Assembly (NCBI GenBank): GCA_003023125.1
Contig: PXSY01000141.1
Coordinates: 1 to 10,309 of the forward strand
Direction of reading: 5' to 3'
DNA: 10,309 nt
Source of the DNA: Bacteroidetes bacterium QH_10_64_19
Lineage (GTDB): Bacteria > Bacteroidota > Rhodothermia > Rhodothermales > Salinibacteraceae
Made by a program: the position numbers and the translations under genes. Shown here piece by piece: positions 1 through 9,202 of the stretch (positions are counted from its first letter, which is position 1; each line of letters opens with the position of its first letter). The notes beneath the pieces were generated by a model that was not told the origin of the DNA, searched no databases, and worked only from the letters and a program-made list of their open reading frames with translations.

Positions 1-1965
1 CATCCCGTCCGTCACCCGCCCGAAGGCCGTGTAGTCGCCGTCCAGGTGCGGCTGCATGCTGTGGGGAATGAAGAACTGACTGCCCTCCGTGTCCGTGCCA
101 GCGCTGGCCATGCCGATGGTGGCGCGACGATGGCCGATTCGCGTGCTCTCGGTGCGGAGGAAGACACCGGGGCCGCCGAAGCCGTCCCGCCGCGCAAAGT
201 CGCCGCCCTGCACCACGAAGTTGGGCACCACGCGGTGGACCGGCACGCCGTCGTAGCGGCCTTTGCGCGCAAATCGCGTAATCGCCTGCGTAGTCTGTGG
301 CGCCTGCTCCGCGTCGAGCTTGATTGCGACGGTGCCCCGAGTCGTCTCCAGCACAAGGCGCGGGTGGGGGCCGAGCTCTTGCAGATAGTCCCAGTCCATC
401 GACGGGGTGTCCGGCAGCGGCGTTTGGGCGGCGGTGACGGTCGTATCGGTGGCCGCCGACAGCCCCTGGACCGCGGCGGTGCGGACAGCGTGGTGCGGAT
501 GGTCGAGTGCCTCGCGGAGGGTCTCTTCGGCTGTGGGGCCGCCGAGGCTCCTGAGCGCGTCTAGCACGGCCGTCATGCCCTCCAGGTCGTCGGGCGTCGT
601 GAGCGTGCAGTAGGCGCTGGCCAGCGTATCGGCCGCGCCCATCGGGGCAAACGCCGAGTCGGCAAGCGCCGGTGCGCCGTGATACAGGAGTGCCGGGTCG
701 CCACGGCGCACGGTAGCAGAAAGACGTTCAAATGCAGCCTCCGCGCCGTCCGGTCGGGTGCGCTCCCACCGAGACACGACGGCCCGGACTCCGGCAGTGG
801 CCACGCGCGGGTCGTCGTGTTGGAGGGCCGCGTCCAGTAGCGAGTCGGCGCGGGACGCATCGAGGGGGGCCAGAGCGGGCAGGGCCGCGGCGTAGGCGAC
901 TACGGACCGATCGGTCTGCCAGCGGGCAACGGTGTTTAGGACACGCCCGGAGCGCTCGTTTCGCGCAAGGCCGCGCAGCAAGGGTGCTACCACCCGCCAC
1001 TGGTCGGTGTGCGCATCGATCCAGGCGCCCACCCCGGCGATCTGGTCGGGCGTCCACTGCATGGAGGCGAGCGTTTCGGCGGCGGTGCGGGCCACGAGGG
1101 GATGATCGTCGTCGAGTGCGCTGACCAGAGCGGCCTGAGATTCGTCGGCGGTGGGCAGGGAAGAGAGGGCGCGGGCCGCCTCGACGCGGGTGCGCCAGTC
1201 TGGCGCGGTGCGGAGCCACTCGGCGGCGCGGGACCCATCGGTCGCGGTGCCGACCGTGCCCAGGGCGCCGAGCAGGTGCATGGCCGCCGGGTCGTCGGGG
1301 GCGATGTTGTTCAGGGCAGTGCGAAGCGCCCCGGCGCGGCCTGCCGTGAGAGACTCCACGCGTCCCATCGCGTAAGCGGCATTGCGACGGGTCCACGGGT
1401 CGTCGGCCGACAGGTGCTCGACGAGCCAGGCGGTGGCGGTGGAGTCGGTGATGCCCCGCATGCCGTACCGGGCGAGGGTGAGGGCCACGGCCGGATTGCG
1501 GTCTGGTGGGGGACTGAGACGGAGGAGGCGCCGGAGTGAGGCCTCGTCTCCGGTCTTGCCGAGGGCCTCGATCAAGTGGCGCTGTGCACGCGCGTCGCGT
1601 TCGAAGCTCAGCGCCCGGAGGAGCGGACGCGACGGGACGGACGAGGGCGGCATCTGGCCGAGCGCAAGCGCCGCGTCGGTGCGGACGAGCGGGACGCTGT
1701 CCTTGAGCCGGTCGAGAAGCGCCGGAACTGCGGTGGTGTCCTGCACGGAGGCCAGGGCGAATGCGGCGCGGGCTCGCACGGCCGAGTCCTCTGCGTTGAG
1801 CTCGGCCCGTATGGCGTCCCCGTCGCGCTTCACCTGCGCCTCCACCACCGCCTGCAGGGCCGGGCGCGTCAGCAGGTCATCGGACGGACGCTCCGGGGCG
1901 GGTTGGGCGGCCGCGTCGGCTCCGCTCCAGGCGAGCAGGATGAGAAGGGCGAGCCAGAGTCTCAT
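1..1965 (-). CDS. Exported HEAT-repeat protein with C-terminal cyclophilin-type peptidyl-prolyl isomerase domain (3' end outside window)
   Basis: An uninterrupted frame of 655 codons runs from an ATG at 1965 to the window edge, so the C-terminus is missing. Residues 1-18 (MRLWLALLILLAWSGADA) read as a Sec signal peptide, which puts the protein in the periplasm or beyond. From about residue 45 to 520 it is built of degenerate alpha-helical repeats of HEAT/PBS-lyase type; the clearest is at about 61-106, with AVRARAAFALASV and LVRTDAALALGQM. From about residue 534 a cyclophilin domain starts: RGTVAIKLD, then VHRVVPNFVVQGGDF (residues 576-590, with the catalytic-type Arg 578), GMASAGTDTEGSQFFI, and HLDGDYTAFGRV. 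The usual Trp before LDG is His, as in many bacterial cyclophilins. The domain should catalyse cis-trans isomerisation of Xaa-Pro bonds; the repeats probably bind a protein partner. No Shine-Dalgarno is visible. The identification of the isomerase domain is firm; its client is unknown. Confidence 0.87.
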   Translation of the reverse strand, partial: MRLWLALLILLAWSGADAAAQPAPERPSDDLLTRPALQAVVEAQVKRDGDAIRAELNAEDSAVRARAAFALASVQDTTAVPALLDRLKDSVPLVRTDAALALGQMPPSSVPSRPLLRALSFERDARAQRHLIEALGKTGDEASLRRLLRLSPPPDRNPAVALTLARYGMRGITDSTATAWLVEHLSADDPWTRRNAAYAMGRVESLTAGRAGALRTALNNIAPDDPAAMHLLGALGTVGTATDGSRAAEWLRTAPDWRTRVEAARALSSLPTADESQAALVSALDDDHPLVARTAAETLASMQWTPDQIAGVGAWIDAHTDQWRVVAPLLRGLARNERSGRVLNTVARWQTDRSVVAYAAALPALAPLDASRADSLLDAALQHDDPRVATAGVRAVVSRWERTRPDGAEAAFERLSATVRRGDPALLYHGAPALADSAFAPMGAADTLASAYCTLTTPDDLEGMTAVLDALRSLGGPTAEETLREALDHPHHAVRTAAVQGLSAATDTTVTAAQTPLPDTPSMDWDYLQELGPHPRLVLETTRGTVAIKLDAEQAPQTTQAITRFARKGRYDGVPVHRVVPNFVVQGGDFARRDGFGGPGVFLRTESTRIGHRRATIGMASAGTDTEGSQFFIPHSMQPHLDGDYTAFGRVTDGM

Positions 1966-1980
1966 CGAGGGGTTCGGGAA

Positions 1981-2040
1981 CGGGCGAGAGAGAATGGGGG
2001 AGTGAGGGAAGGGGCGAGAGGGGACGCGGGAGAAGAAGTG
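1981..2040 (+). other. Polypurine tract with G-quadruplex motif in the leader of the HEAT/cyclophilin gene
   Basis: On the plus strand 52 of 60 bases are purines. Positions 1996-2023 fit the four-run quadruplex pattern: GGGGG, GGG, GGGG, GGGG with loops of 5, 2 and 5 bases, and a fifth GGG at 2028-2030. The downstream gene is on the minus strand, so the G-rich strand is the transcribed template and the mRNA leader would be pyrimidine-rich. It lies within 75 bases upstream of the ATG at 1965. A role in transcription is inference. Confidence 0.55.
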
Positions 2041-2107
2041 TTTTCTAAGTCGGGCGACACGATTCCGAGGAGGACTGATACGCCGTTGCTCCCACGCCTC
2101 CATGCGC

Positions 2108-2470
2108 TCAGACCCGCTCGGCCACGTCGTTGTCCTCCAGAAGCTGCTCCACCGCCGGGCGGGCCGTCTCGATCATTTCGTCGACCGTGAGGTCGTGGTC
2201 GGTGTGGGCAGTCAGCGTCTCGGCGGCTTCGTTCAAGGCCCCCTCCACCCCGTGTTTCATAATGGAGAAGCTCGTGCATTGCCAGCGGTCCTCCCCCGGC
2301 CAGTGGACACTGATGTAGGGCCGCTTCGCGTCGGTGGCCCGGCTGTAGGTCGTCATCGTAAAACCGAGCCCCTTCACGCCGGTGCGGGTGACGGCCTCCC
2401 AGCGACGCTGATGTACCTCCTCGGTCTGAAGCGGCCCCTCCTCCGGCAGGTCGGGAAGCGCTTCGAGCAT
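2108..2470 (-). CDS. Conserved-looking small protein of unknown function (120 aa)
   Basis: I do not recognise this protein. The frame starts at ATG 2470 and ends in TGA at 2108; no other ATG, GTG or TTG lies in frame between this start and the upstream in-frame stop near 2571, so the start is well constrained. There is no signal peptide and no membrane segment, so it is probably cytosolic. The central part has a beta-like pattern (GLGFTMTTYSRA, RPYISVHWPG, WQCTSFSIMKHG) followed by helical, acidic sequence (GVEGALNEAAETL, DEMIETARPAVEQLLEDND), suggesting one small alpha/beta domain. It lies on the same strand between atpC (309 bases upstream) and the HEAT/cyclophilin gene (142 bases downstream), gaps too large to argue for one operon. 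A purine-rich stretch (GGAGAAGAAAAAG) lies about 20 bases upstream of the ATG, rather far for a ribosome-binding site. That it is a real gene is supported by its soluble, well-formed protein sequence compared with the Arg/Ser/Pro-rich competing frames. Confidence 0.72.
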   Translation of the reverse strand: MLEALPDLPEEGPLQTEEVHQRRWEAVTRTGVKGLGFTMTTYSRATDAKRPYISVHWPGEDRWQCTSFSIMKHGVEGALNEAAETLTAHTDHDLTVDEMIETARPAVEQLLEDNDVAERV

Positions 2471-2779
2471 CTCGTTGCGAAGAGATTCTTTTTCTTCTCC
2501 ATCGGGACGATATGACGGTGCTGGGGAAACTACAGAAGTGAATACGTCTCCCCGGACGAAGACGATCCGTCACCCCTCAACCATGGCAATCACATCTTGG
2601 CTTGAGGCCTGATGTTGTCTCTCTTCGAGGCGGTGTGTCCGTGCTCCCGCGCCCCCTCTCGCCCATGCTTGTCAGGCTGCTTCGTTGATCGAAGGCGGGC
2701 GAGCCTCCATACCGAGAAGGAAACACTCTGGCATGCGATTGCCTTGCTCCCCTCAACACTGCACCCTCGGTCCCCGGCG
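2471..2779. other. Intergenic region between atpC and the 120-aa protein gene, no clear gene
   Basis: These 309 bases follow the atpC stop. Short frames exist but have the Arg/Ser/Pro-rich make-up of chance frames. A perfect 5-bp stem (CTTCG/CGAAG, loop TTGAT) lies at 2680-2694 but has no T-run, so I do not call a terminator. A promoter for the downstream gene should be here, but I see no good TTTG / TAnnTTTG pair. Confidence 0.5.
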
Positions 2780-3175
2780 CTACGACGGCTCCTGTCCCAC
2801 CTGGCCCATGGCCACGCGCAGGCGGTTGCGAGCACGCTCCAGGGCGGCCTCGTGGGTCTCGCGCTCCTCAAGGTCGCCCTCCTCAAGACGACGGCGGGCA
2901 CGCTCCTGAGCGCTCTCGGCCCGGTCCACGTCAATCTCCGACGCCGGCTCGACGGTTTCGGCCAGGACGGTGACCGTGTTCTCTACGATTTCGTACTCAT
3001 GGGTCGACTGGGCCTTTACGATGAGGGGCCCGATGCCGAAGGCCGAAATCATGGGCGCGTGATCCGTGCGCACCTCGAAGGAGCCCTCCACGCCCGGGGC
3101 CCGCACGCCATTCGCGGTGCCCTGAAATGCACGCCCGTCGGGGGTGACGATGTCAACGGTCAGGTCGTCGGCCAT
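2780..3175 (-). CDS. atpC: F1Fo ATP synthase subunit epsilon
   Basis: This 131-residue protein is the epsilon subunit of the F1 central stalk, which binds gamma, couples rotation to the Fo ring and can inhibit ATP hydrolysis through its C-terminal helices. The N-terminal beta-sandwich (about residues 1-85) shows the family pattern: LTVDIVTPDGRAF, the loop GVRAPGVEGSFEVRTDHAPM, then IGPLIVK and VTVLAETVE. The C-terminal part (about 88-127) is a charged helical hairpin rich in Arg and Glu (AQERARRRLEEGD, ALERARNRLRVAM). Length is normal for the family. The start at 3175 gives MADDLTVDIVTPDG, which aligns with the usual N-terminus. It follows atpD on the same strand after an unusually long 111-base gap and is itself intact. 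Confidence 0.97.
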   Translation of the reverse strand: MADDLTVDIVTPDGRAFQGTANGVRAPGVEGSFEVRTDHAPMISAFGIGPLIVKAQSTHEYEIVENTVTVLAETVEPASEIDVDRAESAQERARRRLEEGDLEERETHEAALERARNRLRVAMGQVGQEPS

Positions 3176-3197
3176 CTCTTGGGTTTTGTTGGGTTTT

Positions 3198-3241
3198 GGG
3201 GTTGAGAGTTGAGGATTGCGGGTTACTCAAGGCACAACCCC
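3198..3241 (-). promoter_or_regulatory. Nested inverted repeat in the atpD-atpC spacer
   Basis: The 111-base spacer (3176-3286) is low in complexity, with the octamer GGGTTTTG twice (3181-3188, 3191-3198) and many AAC/AAAC steps. Within it, GGGGTTG (3198-3204) pairs perfectly with CAACCCC (3235-3241), and inside that TTGAG (3209-3213) pairs with CTCAA (3226-3230), giving a two-stem structure. There is no T-run after it in either direction, so it is not a standard intrinsic terminator. It may be an mRNA processing or attenuation element that sets the beta:epsilon ratio; this is a guess. Confidence 0.4.
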
Positions 3242-3286
3242 GACAGCGTCAAATGCTCAACCCACAACGCAAAACACGCAACGCGA

Positions 3287-5006
<1,720 letters not shown>

Positions 5007-7577
5007 ATGCATCGTCTTCCCGCTTGCCTCCTCCGCGTGGCCCTTGTCGCTGCGGGCCTCCTGCTCATCGTCCCGACCGCGTCGGCCCAGACCGACGAGG
5101 TGCCCACCATTGCCGAAAAAACCGACGGGATGGAACGGATCGACGGCTACGTTCCGGTATACTGGGACGCGGACGCCGGAACGCTCTGGCTGGAAATTTC
5201 CCAGTTCGACACGAACGTTCTCTACGTAAATTCGCTCCCCACGGGCCTCGGCTCGAACCCCGTCGGGCTGGACCGAGGGCAGTTGGGAGGGCAGCGCATC
5301 GTGCGCTTCGAGCGGACGGGGCCGAAGGTGCTGCTCGTGGCGCCCAACCTCGACTACCGCGCCTCTACCGACAATCCCCAGGAGCGGGAGGCAGTGCGGG
5401 GGGCGTTTGCGCCGAGCGTCCTATGGGGGTTCGAGGTGGCGGCAGAAGGGGCGGACGGGCACGTGCTGGTCGAGGCTACCGACTTCGTGGTGCGCGACGC
5501 CCACGGCGTGGTTCGTCGCCTCAAAAATACGGATCAGGGCTCATTTTCGCTCGATGAGAGCCGAAGCGCCCCGTATCTCGAAAACACCAAGGCCTTCCCG
5601 AAGAATACAGAACTGGAGGCCCGGCTCACCTTCACGACGGACGGCGACCCTGGGGAGTACGTGCAGCGGACGGCGGCGGACCCCCGGGCCGTGACGCTCC
5701 ATGTGCGCCACTCGCTCGTGGAACTGCCCGATACGACCGGCTACACCCCGCGCCGTTTCCACCCGCGGTCCGGGCTGTTCTACGAGTCCTACGAGGACTA
5801 CGCCACGCCCGTCGGGGCGTCCATGACACGGCGACTGGTGAATCGGCATCGCCTCCAGTGCGCAGAAGCGCCGGGGGAAGACGGGCGCTGTCCACCGAAA
5901 GAGCCGATTGTGTATCATCTCGATCCCGGCACGCCCGAGCCGGTACGGAGCGCCCTGCTCGACGGGGCGCGGTGGTGGGCCGAGGCCTTCGAGGCGGCCG
6001 GCTTCGAGGATGCCTATCGGGTGGAGATGCTCCCCGACACCGCCGACGCGATGGACGTGCGGTACAACGTGATTCAGTGGGTCCACCGGCGCACGCGGGG
6101 CTGGAGCTACGGCGCCTCCGTCACCGATCCCCGCACCGGCGAAATTCTGAAAGGGCACGTCACCCTCGGCTCGCGGCGCGTGCGGCAGGACTACCGGCTG
6201 GCCGAAGGACTCCTCGCGCCGTATCAGGGGGCTCACGCCGATGGATTTTCGTCCGAGGACGATCCGATGCTGGAGATGGCCCTGGCCCGCATCCGCCAGT
6301 TGTCGGCGCACGAGGTGGGGCACACCCTGGGCCTCGCCCACAACTTCGCCGCGTCGGTCAACGATCGTGCATCGGTCATGGATTACCCGGCGCCGCTCGC
6401 ACGGGTGCAAGGCGACTCGATCACGCTCGACCGCGCCTACGACACCGGCGTGGAACGGTGGGACAAGGTGGCCGCCCGCTACGCCTACCAGCAGCCCGGG
6501 CCCAACCAAACGGAGGCCGAGCTGTTGGAAAGCATTGTGCAGGAGGCAAAGCAGGAGGGACTGAACTACATTACCGACGCCGACGCCCGTCCCGCGGGGG
6601 CTGCTCATCCGAAGTCCAATCTGTGGGACAATGGGCAAAACATGGTGCAGGCCCTTGAGCGTGAGATGAATGTGCGCGAGGTGGCGCTCGATCGCTTCGG
6701 CGAGGCCGTGGTGACACGCGATGAGCCGCTGGCCTCGATGGAAGAAGTGCTCGTGCCGCTCTATTTGCGGCACCGGTATCAGGTGGAGGCAACGGCGAAG
6801 CTCTTGGGCGGCGAGGCCTACGAGTACGCCACGCGGGGCGACGACGGAGCGCAACTCTCTGCGGTTGTTCCGGCGGAGCGTCAGCGGGCGGCGCTCGACG
6901 AGCTTCTGTCGACGATTCGTCCGTCGGCCCTTGCGTTGCCGGAGGCGGCCCGGGAGAAGATTCCGCCGCGCCCCCCCGGCCACGGCGACAACCGCGAGCT
7001 GTTCGACGGACGCACCGACCCGACGCTTGACCCCTACGCCCCCGCCGAGGTGGCGGCGACCATGGTGCTCGATGCCCTCACCCAACCGGAGCGCGCCCTG
7101 CGCCTCATCGAGCAGCAGGATGCCGGGGCCGTTCGGCTGGGCTTCCAGGATCTCCTCACCCGCATCACGGACGCGGTCTGGAAAAGCAACGCCCCCAATG
7201 ATACGCATCGCGCCGAGCTGCAGCGGACGACGCAGCAGGTGTGGACGGACGTGCTGCTCGATCGGGCCAGCACCGCCGACACTGCTCCGTCCGTGCGGGC
7301 CCGAATCGAACATCATCTGCGCACGCTCCGGGCGTGGCTTGCGGATCATCCGGGGGCCACGTCGGAGGCCGAGGCCCACCGGACAGCCCTTCAGGCATCA
7401 ATAGCCCGGTTCTTGGACCGCACGCATGAGGCGACGGAGCAACCCGCTTCCGTCGACACACCGCCGGGCTCGCCCATCGGGCAGGCCCCTGGCTTCCACC
7501 AGCGTCACGTCCAGCGACAGGCGTGGCTCGATCAATGGAGCCCTGCGCGCCGCGCATGCATGCGACAGCATCCGTGA
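5007..7577 (+). CDS. Exported zinc-dependent metalloprotease, DUF5117/DUF4953 met-zincin family
   Basis: This 856-residue protein begins with a Sec signal peptide (Arg near the start, hydrophobic VALVAAGLLLIV, cleavage probably after ASA at residue 27), so it acts outside the inner membrane. The first half matches the DUF5117 pattern (GYVPVYWDADAGTLWLEI, LGSNPVGLDRGQ, RIVRFERTGPKVLL). The catalytic half has the lead-in SYGASVTDPRTGEILKG (about 368-384), then the zinc site HEVGHTLGLAH with ligands His435, His439 and His445 and catalytic Glu436, and the Met-turn SVMDYP with Met458: a textbook HExxHxxGxxH metzincin. The C-terminal region is helical and ends near a PPGSPIG motif that I recall from family members, followed by about 30 extra residues. 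The start at 5007 is preferred over the in-frame ATG at 4836 because only it gives a signal peptide. Substrate is unknown; nutritional or envelope protein turnover is plausible. Confidence 0.9.
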   Translation: MHRLPACLLRVALVAAGLLLIVPTASAQTDEVPTIAEKTDGMERIDGYVPVYWDADAGTLWLEISQFDTNVLYVNSLPTGLGSNPVGLDRGQLGGQRIVRFERTGPKVLLVAPNLDYRASTDNPQEREAVRGAFAPSVLWGFEVAAEGADGHVLVEATDFVVRDAHGVVRRLKNTDQGSFSLDESRSAPYLENTKAFPKNTELEARLTFTTDGDPGEYVQRTAADPRAVTLHVRHSLVELPDTTGYTPRRFHPRSGLFYESYEDYATPVGASMTRRLVNRHRLQCAEAPGEDGRCPPKEPIVYHLDPGTPEPVRSALLDGARWWAEAFEAAGFEDAYRVEMLPDTADAMDVRYNVIQWVHRRTRGWSYGASVTDPRTGEILKGHVTLGSRRVRQDYRLAEGLLAPYQGAHADGFSSEDDPMLEMALARIRQLSAHEVGHTLGLAHNFAASVNDRASVMDYPAPLARVQGDSITLDRAYDTGVERWDKVAARYAYQQPGPNQTEAELLESIVQEAKQEGLNYITDADARPAGAAHPKSNLWDNGQNMVQALEREMNVREVALDRFGEAVVTRDEPLASMEEVLVPLYLRHRYQVEATAKLLGGEAYEYATRGDDGAQLSAVVPAERQRAALDELLSTIRPSALALPEAAREKIPPRPPGHGDNRELFDGRTDPTLDPYAPAEVAATMVLDALTQPERALRLIEQQDAGAVRLGFQDLLTRITDAVWKSNAPNDTHRAELQRTTQQVWTDVLLDRASTADTAPSVRARIEHHLRTLRAWLADHPGATSEAEAHRTALQASIARFLDRTHEATEQPASVDTPPGSPIGQAPGFHQRHVQRQAWLDQWSPARRACMRQHP

Positions 7578-7590
7578 CCGGGACGCTCCT

Positions 7591-7615
7591 CCGCGATCCG
7601 GACAACGGATCTCGG
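7591..7615 (+). terminator. Possible stem-loop terminator after the metalloprotease gene
   Basis: Thirteen bases after the TGA, GATCCG (7595-7600) pairs with CGGATC (7606-7611) over a five-base loop, and after one C-T mismatch CCG (7591-7593) pairs with CGG (7613-7615). The position suits a terminator, but no T-run follows, so termination here is uncertain; it could equally protect the mRNA end. Confidence 0.35.
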
Positions 7616-7738
7616 GGGCGGCAGGGATCTACCTTCATCGTTGCACGTTTCCTCTCTTCCGGATCCTAACGTACCGACACAGGCTTCTGCCCTGCCGGCG
7701 AACTTTTCTTTCTGTACTGCTTCAGTTTCCAGGTGGCT

Positions 7739-8104
7739 ATGCCCAGCACCGCCGTTGACCGTGATGCGCTTGTTGCGCTTCTGGACGGGGATCCAGACCT
7801 CATTGTCACAATCGTCGATTCGTTCCTCGACGACTGTCCGGACTACATGGACGCCATCCGCGAGGCGGTGGAGACGGGGGACGCTGAGGTGTTGAAGCGA
7901 GAGGCGCACGGCCTGAAGGGGGCCGCGGGAAGCCTTCGGGCCCAATCGGCGAGTGAGGCGGCCGAGGTGCTCGAAGAGATGGGCCGCTCGGACGACTTTG
8001 CGGAGGCGGAGGCGGCCCTGGACACGCTGGAGCAGGAGATTGATCACCTCAAGGACGATCTCCGTACCCTCCGGAGTGAATGCCAGGACGAGTCCGACGA
8101 GTGA
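7739..8104 (+). CDS. Stand-alone histidine phosphotransfer (HPt) domain protein
   Basis: A 121-residue, very acidic, all-helical protein consisting of one HPt domain. HPt proteins carry a phosphoryl group on a histidine between a hybrid sensor kinase receiver and a final response regulator, in the cytoplasm. The signature is EAHGLKGAAGSL (residues 56-67), with His57 as the phospho-acceptor in the H-x-L-K-G-x-A motif; the preceding helix (IVTIVDSFLDDCPDYMDAI) and following helix (SEAAEVLEEMGR) fit the four-helix bundle. There is no receiver, kinase or DNA-binding part, and no kinase gene is next to it, so its partners are encoded elsewhere. The ATG at 7739 is chosen because AGG at 7731-7733 sits 5 bases before it as a ribosome-binding site; a GTG at 7733, in frame, would add two residues. 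It converges on thiL with a gap of only 24 bases and no visible terminator between them. Confidence 0.9.
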   Translation: MPSTAVDRDALVALLDGDPDLIVTIVDSFLDDCPDYMDAIREAVETGDAEVLKREAHGLKGAAGSLRAQSASEAAEVLEEMGRSDDFAEAEAALDTLEQEIDHLKDDLRTLRSECQDESDE

Positions 8105-8128
8105 TCCCTTCGTCGCGCGTCCCGCAGC

Positions 8129-9202
8129 CTACTGCCCCGGTGCGGTGTCGTCGAAGTGGTCGAAGCCGCCCGGCTGGAGGGGGACGTTCTCGCCGTTGGC
8201 GCGCTGGATCTTGACGGGGTGCTCGGGATCGTCGGGCTCTACAATCTCGCCCACCACGCTGTAGCTCTGAGGATCGAGGGCGTCCAGCTCATCCTCCGGC
8301 ATCGTGAACACCAGCTCGTAGTCTTCGCCGCCGAACAGGGCATACACCGTCACGTCCTCCCCGAATTCCGTGGCCGTGTTGCGCGTCTCCGGGTCGATGG
8401 GAAGGGCCGGTTCGTAGAGCTGTGTGCCCACCTCGCTGGCCTCGCAGATGTGGTGCACCTCCGCAGCGAGCCCGTCCGAGATGTCGATCAGCGAGTGCGG
8501 CCGCACCCCGGCATCTGCCCACTGTCGAATCGTTTTGTGCTGGGCGGGCGGGGCGAGATGGCGACGGATGACGTAGGAGAAGGGATCGAGGTTCGGCTCA
8601 AAGTCGTCCTCCTGCTCTTCCAGGCGCTTGCGGTTGCGGAGCAGGACCTTCAGCCCCGCGTACGACGCGCCGATGTCGCCCGTCACGCACACCTTGTCGC
8701 CCACCTGTGCGCCTTCGCGGTACACCACCGCGTCTTCGTCCGCGTCCCCCACCACCGACACCGAGAGTGACAGGCCGTGGGACGCGTTTGTGTCGCCGCC
8801 CACAATGGTCATGTCGTAGGCGTTGCAGGCCTGCTTCAGGCCCTCGTAGATCGTCGTGATCATCTCGACGGAGACGTTCTGCGGGATGCCGATCGAGACG
8901 GTCGCGTACTGCGGGTCTGCGTTCATCGCCACCGCGTCGCTCACGTTTACGGAGAGGGCCTTGAAGCCAAGATGCTCCAGGGGCATGAAGGCGCGGTCGA
9001 AGTGGACCCCCTCCACGAGCGTGTCGGTGGTGAGTACGTGCACGCGTCCCTCCTCGGTGCGGTACACGGCCGCGTCGTCGGCAATGCCCGACACGATGGC
9101 GTCATCGTCGGGCTCGCCAAGCGTGTCGCGCATGAGCGCAATGAGGCCAAACTCGCCGATTTCTGCGAGGGCTGTCTGTTGGGAGGACTCCTGGGTTTCC
9201 AT
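8129..9202 (-). CDS. thiL: Thiamine-monophosphate kinase
   Basis: ThiL phosphorylates thiamine monophosphate with ATP to thiamine diphosphate, the last step of cofactor synthesis, in the cytosol. The 357-residue protein shows the PurM/ThiL motifs in order: GIADDAAVY (39-47, metal and phosphate binding), TTDTLVEGVHF (58-68), KALSVNVSDAVAMNADP (81-97), IVGGDTNAS (133-141), KVCVTGDIGASYAGLKVL (170-187), SLIDISDGLAAEVHHI (237-252), and FGGEDYELVFTMP (290-302), ending in GGFDHF. No key motif is missing. The loop at 194-207 (LEEQEDDFEPNLDP) is very acidic, fitting salt adaptation. The start at 9202 is preferred over an in-frame ATG at 9343: the extra 47 residues have no family similarity, and the AT-rich promoter-like stretch lies just upstream of 9202. 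No other thiamine gene is in the window. Confidence 0.97.
   Translation of the reverse strand: METQESSQQTALAEIGEFGLIALMRDTLGEPDDDAIVSGIADDAAVYRTEEGRVHVLTTDTLVEGVHFDRAFMPLEHLGFKALSVNVSDAVAMNADPQYATVSIGIPQNVSVEMITTIYEGLKQACNAYDMTIVGGDTNASHGLSLSVSVVGDADEDAVVYREGAQVGDKVCVTGDIGASYAGLKVLLRNRKRLEEQEDDFEPNLDPFSYVIRRHLAPPAQHKTIRQWADAGVRPHSLIDISDGLAAEVHHICEASEVGTQLYEPALPIDPETRNTATEFGEDVTVYALFGGEDYELVFTMPEDELDALDPQSYSVVGEIVEPDDPEHPVKIQRANGENVPLQPGGFDHFDDTAPGQ

Noticed and set aside
2680..2694. Intrinsic terminator after atpC
   Set aside because: The 5-bp stem is about 85 bases past the stop and no T-run follows on the minus strand.
2577..2759. 60-residue minus-strand frame between atpC and the 120-residue protein
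   Set aside because: Arg/Ser/Pro-rich, no domain, no ribosome-binding site; a chance frame.
5541..7379. Long open frame on the minus strand opposite the metalloprotease gene (612 codons)
   Set aside because: It is the antisense of a strongly supported zinc protease; it is rich in Arg, Gly and His with no recognisable domain, a common effect of high GC.
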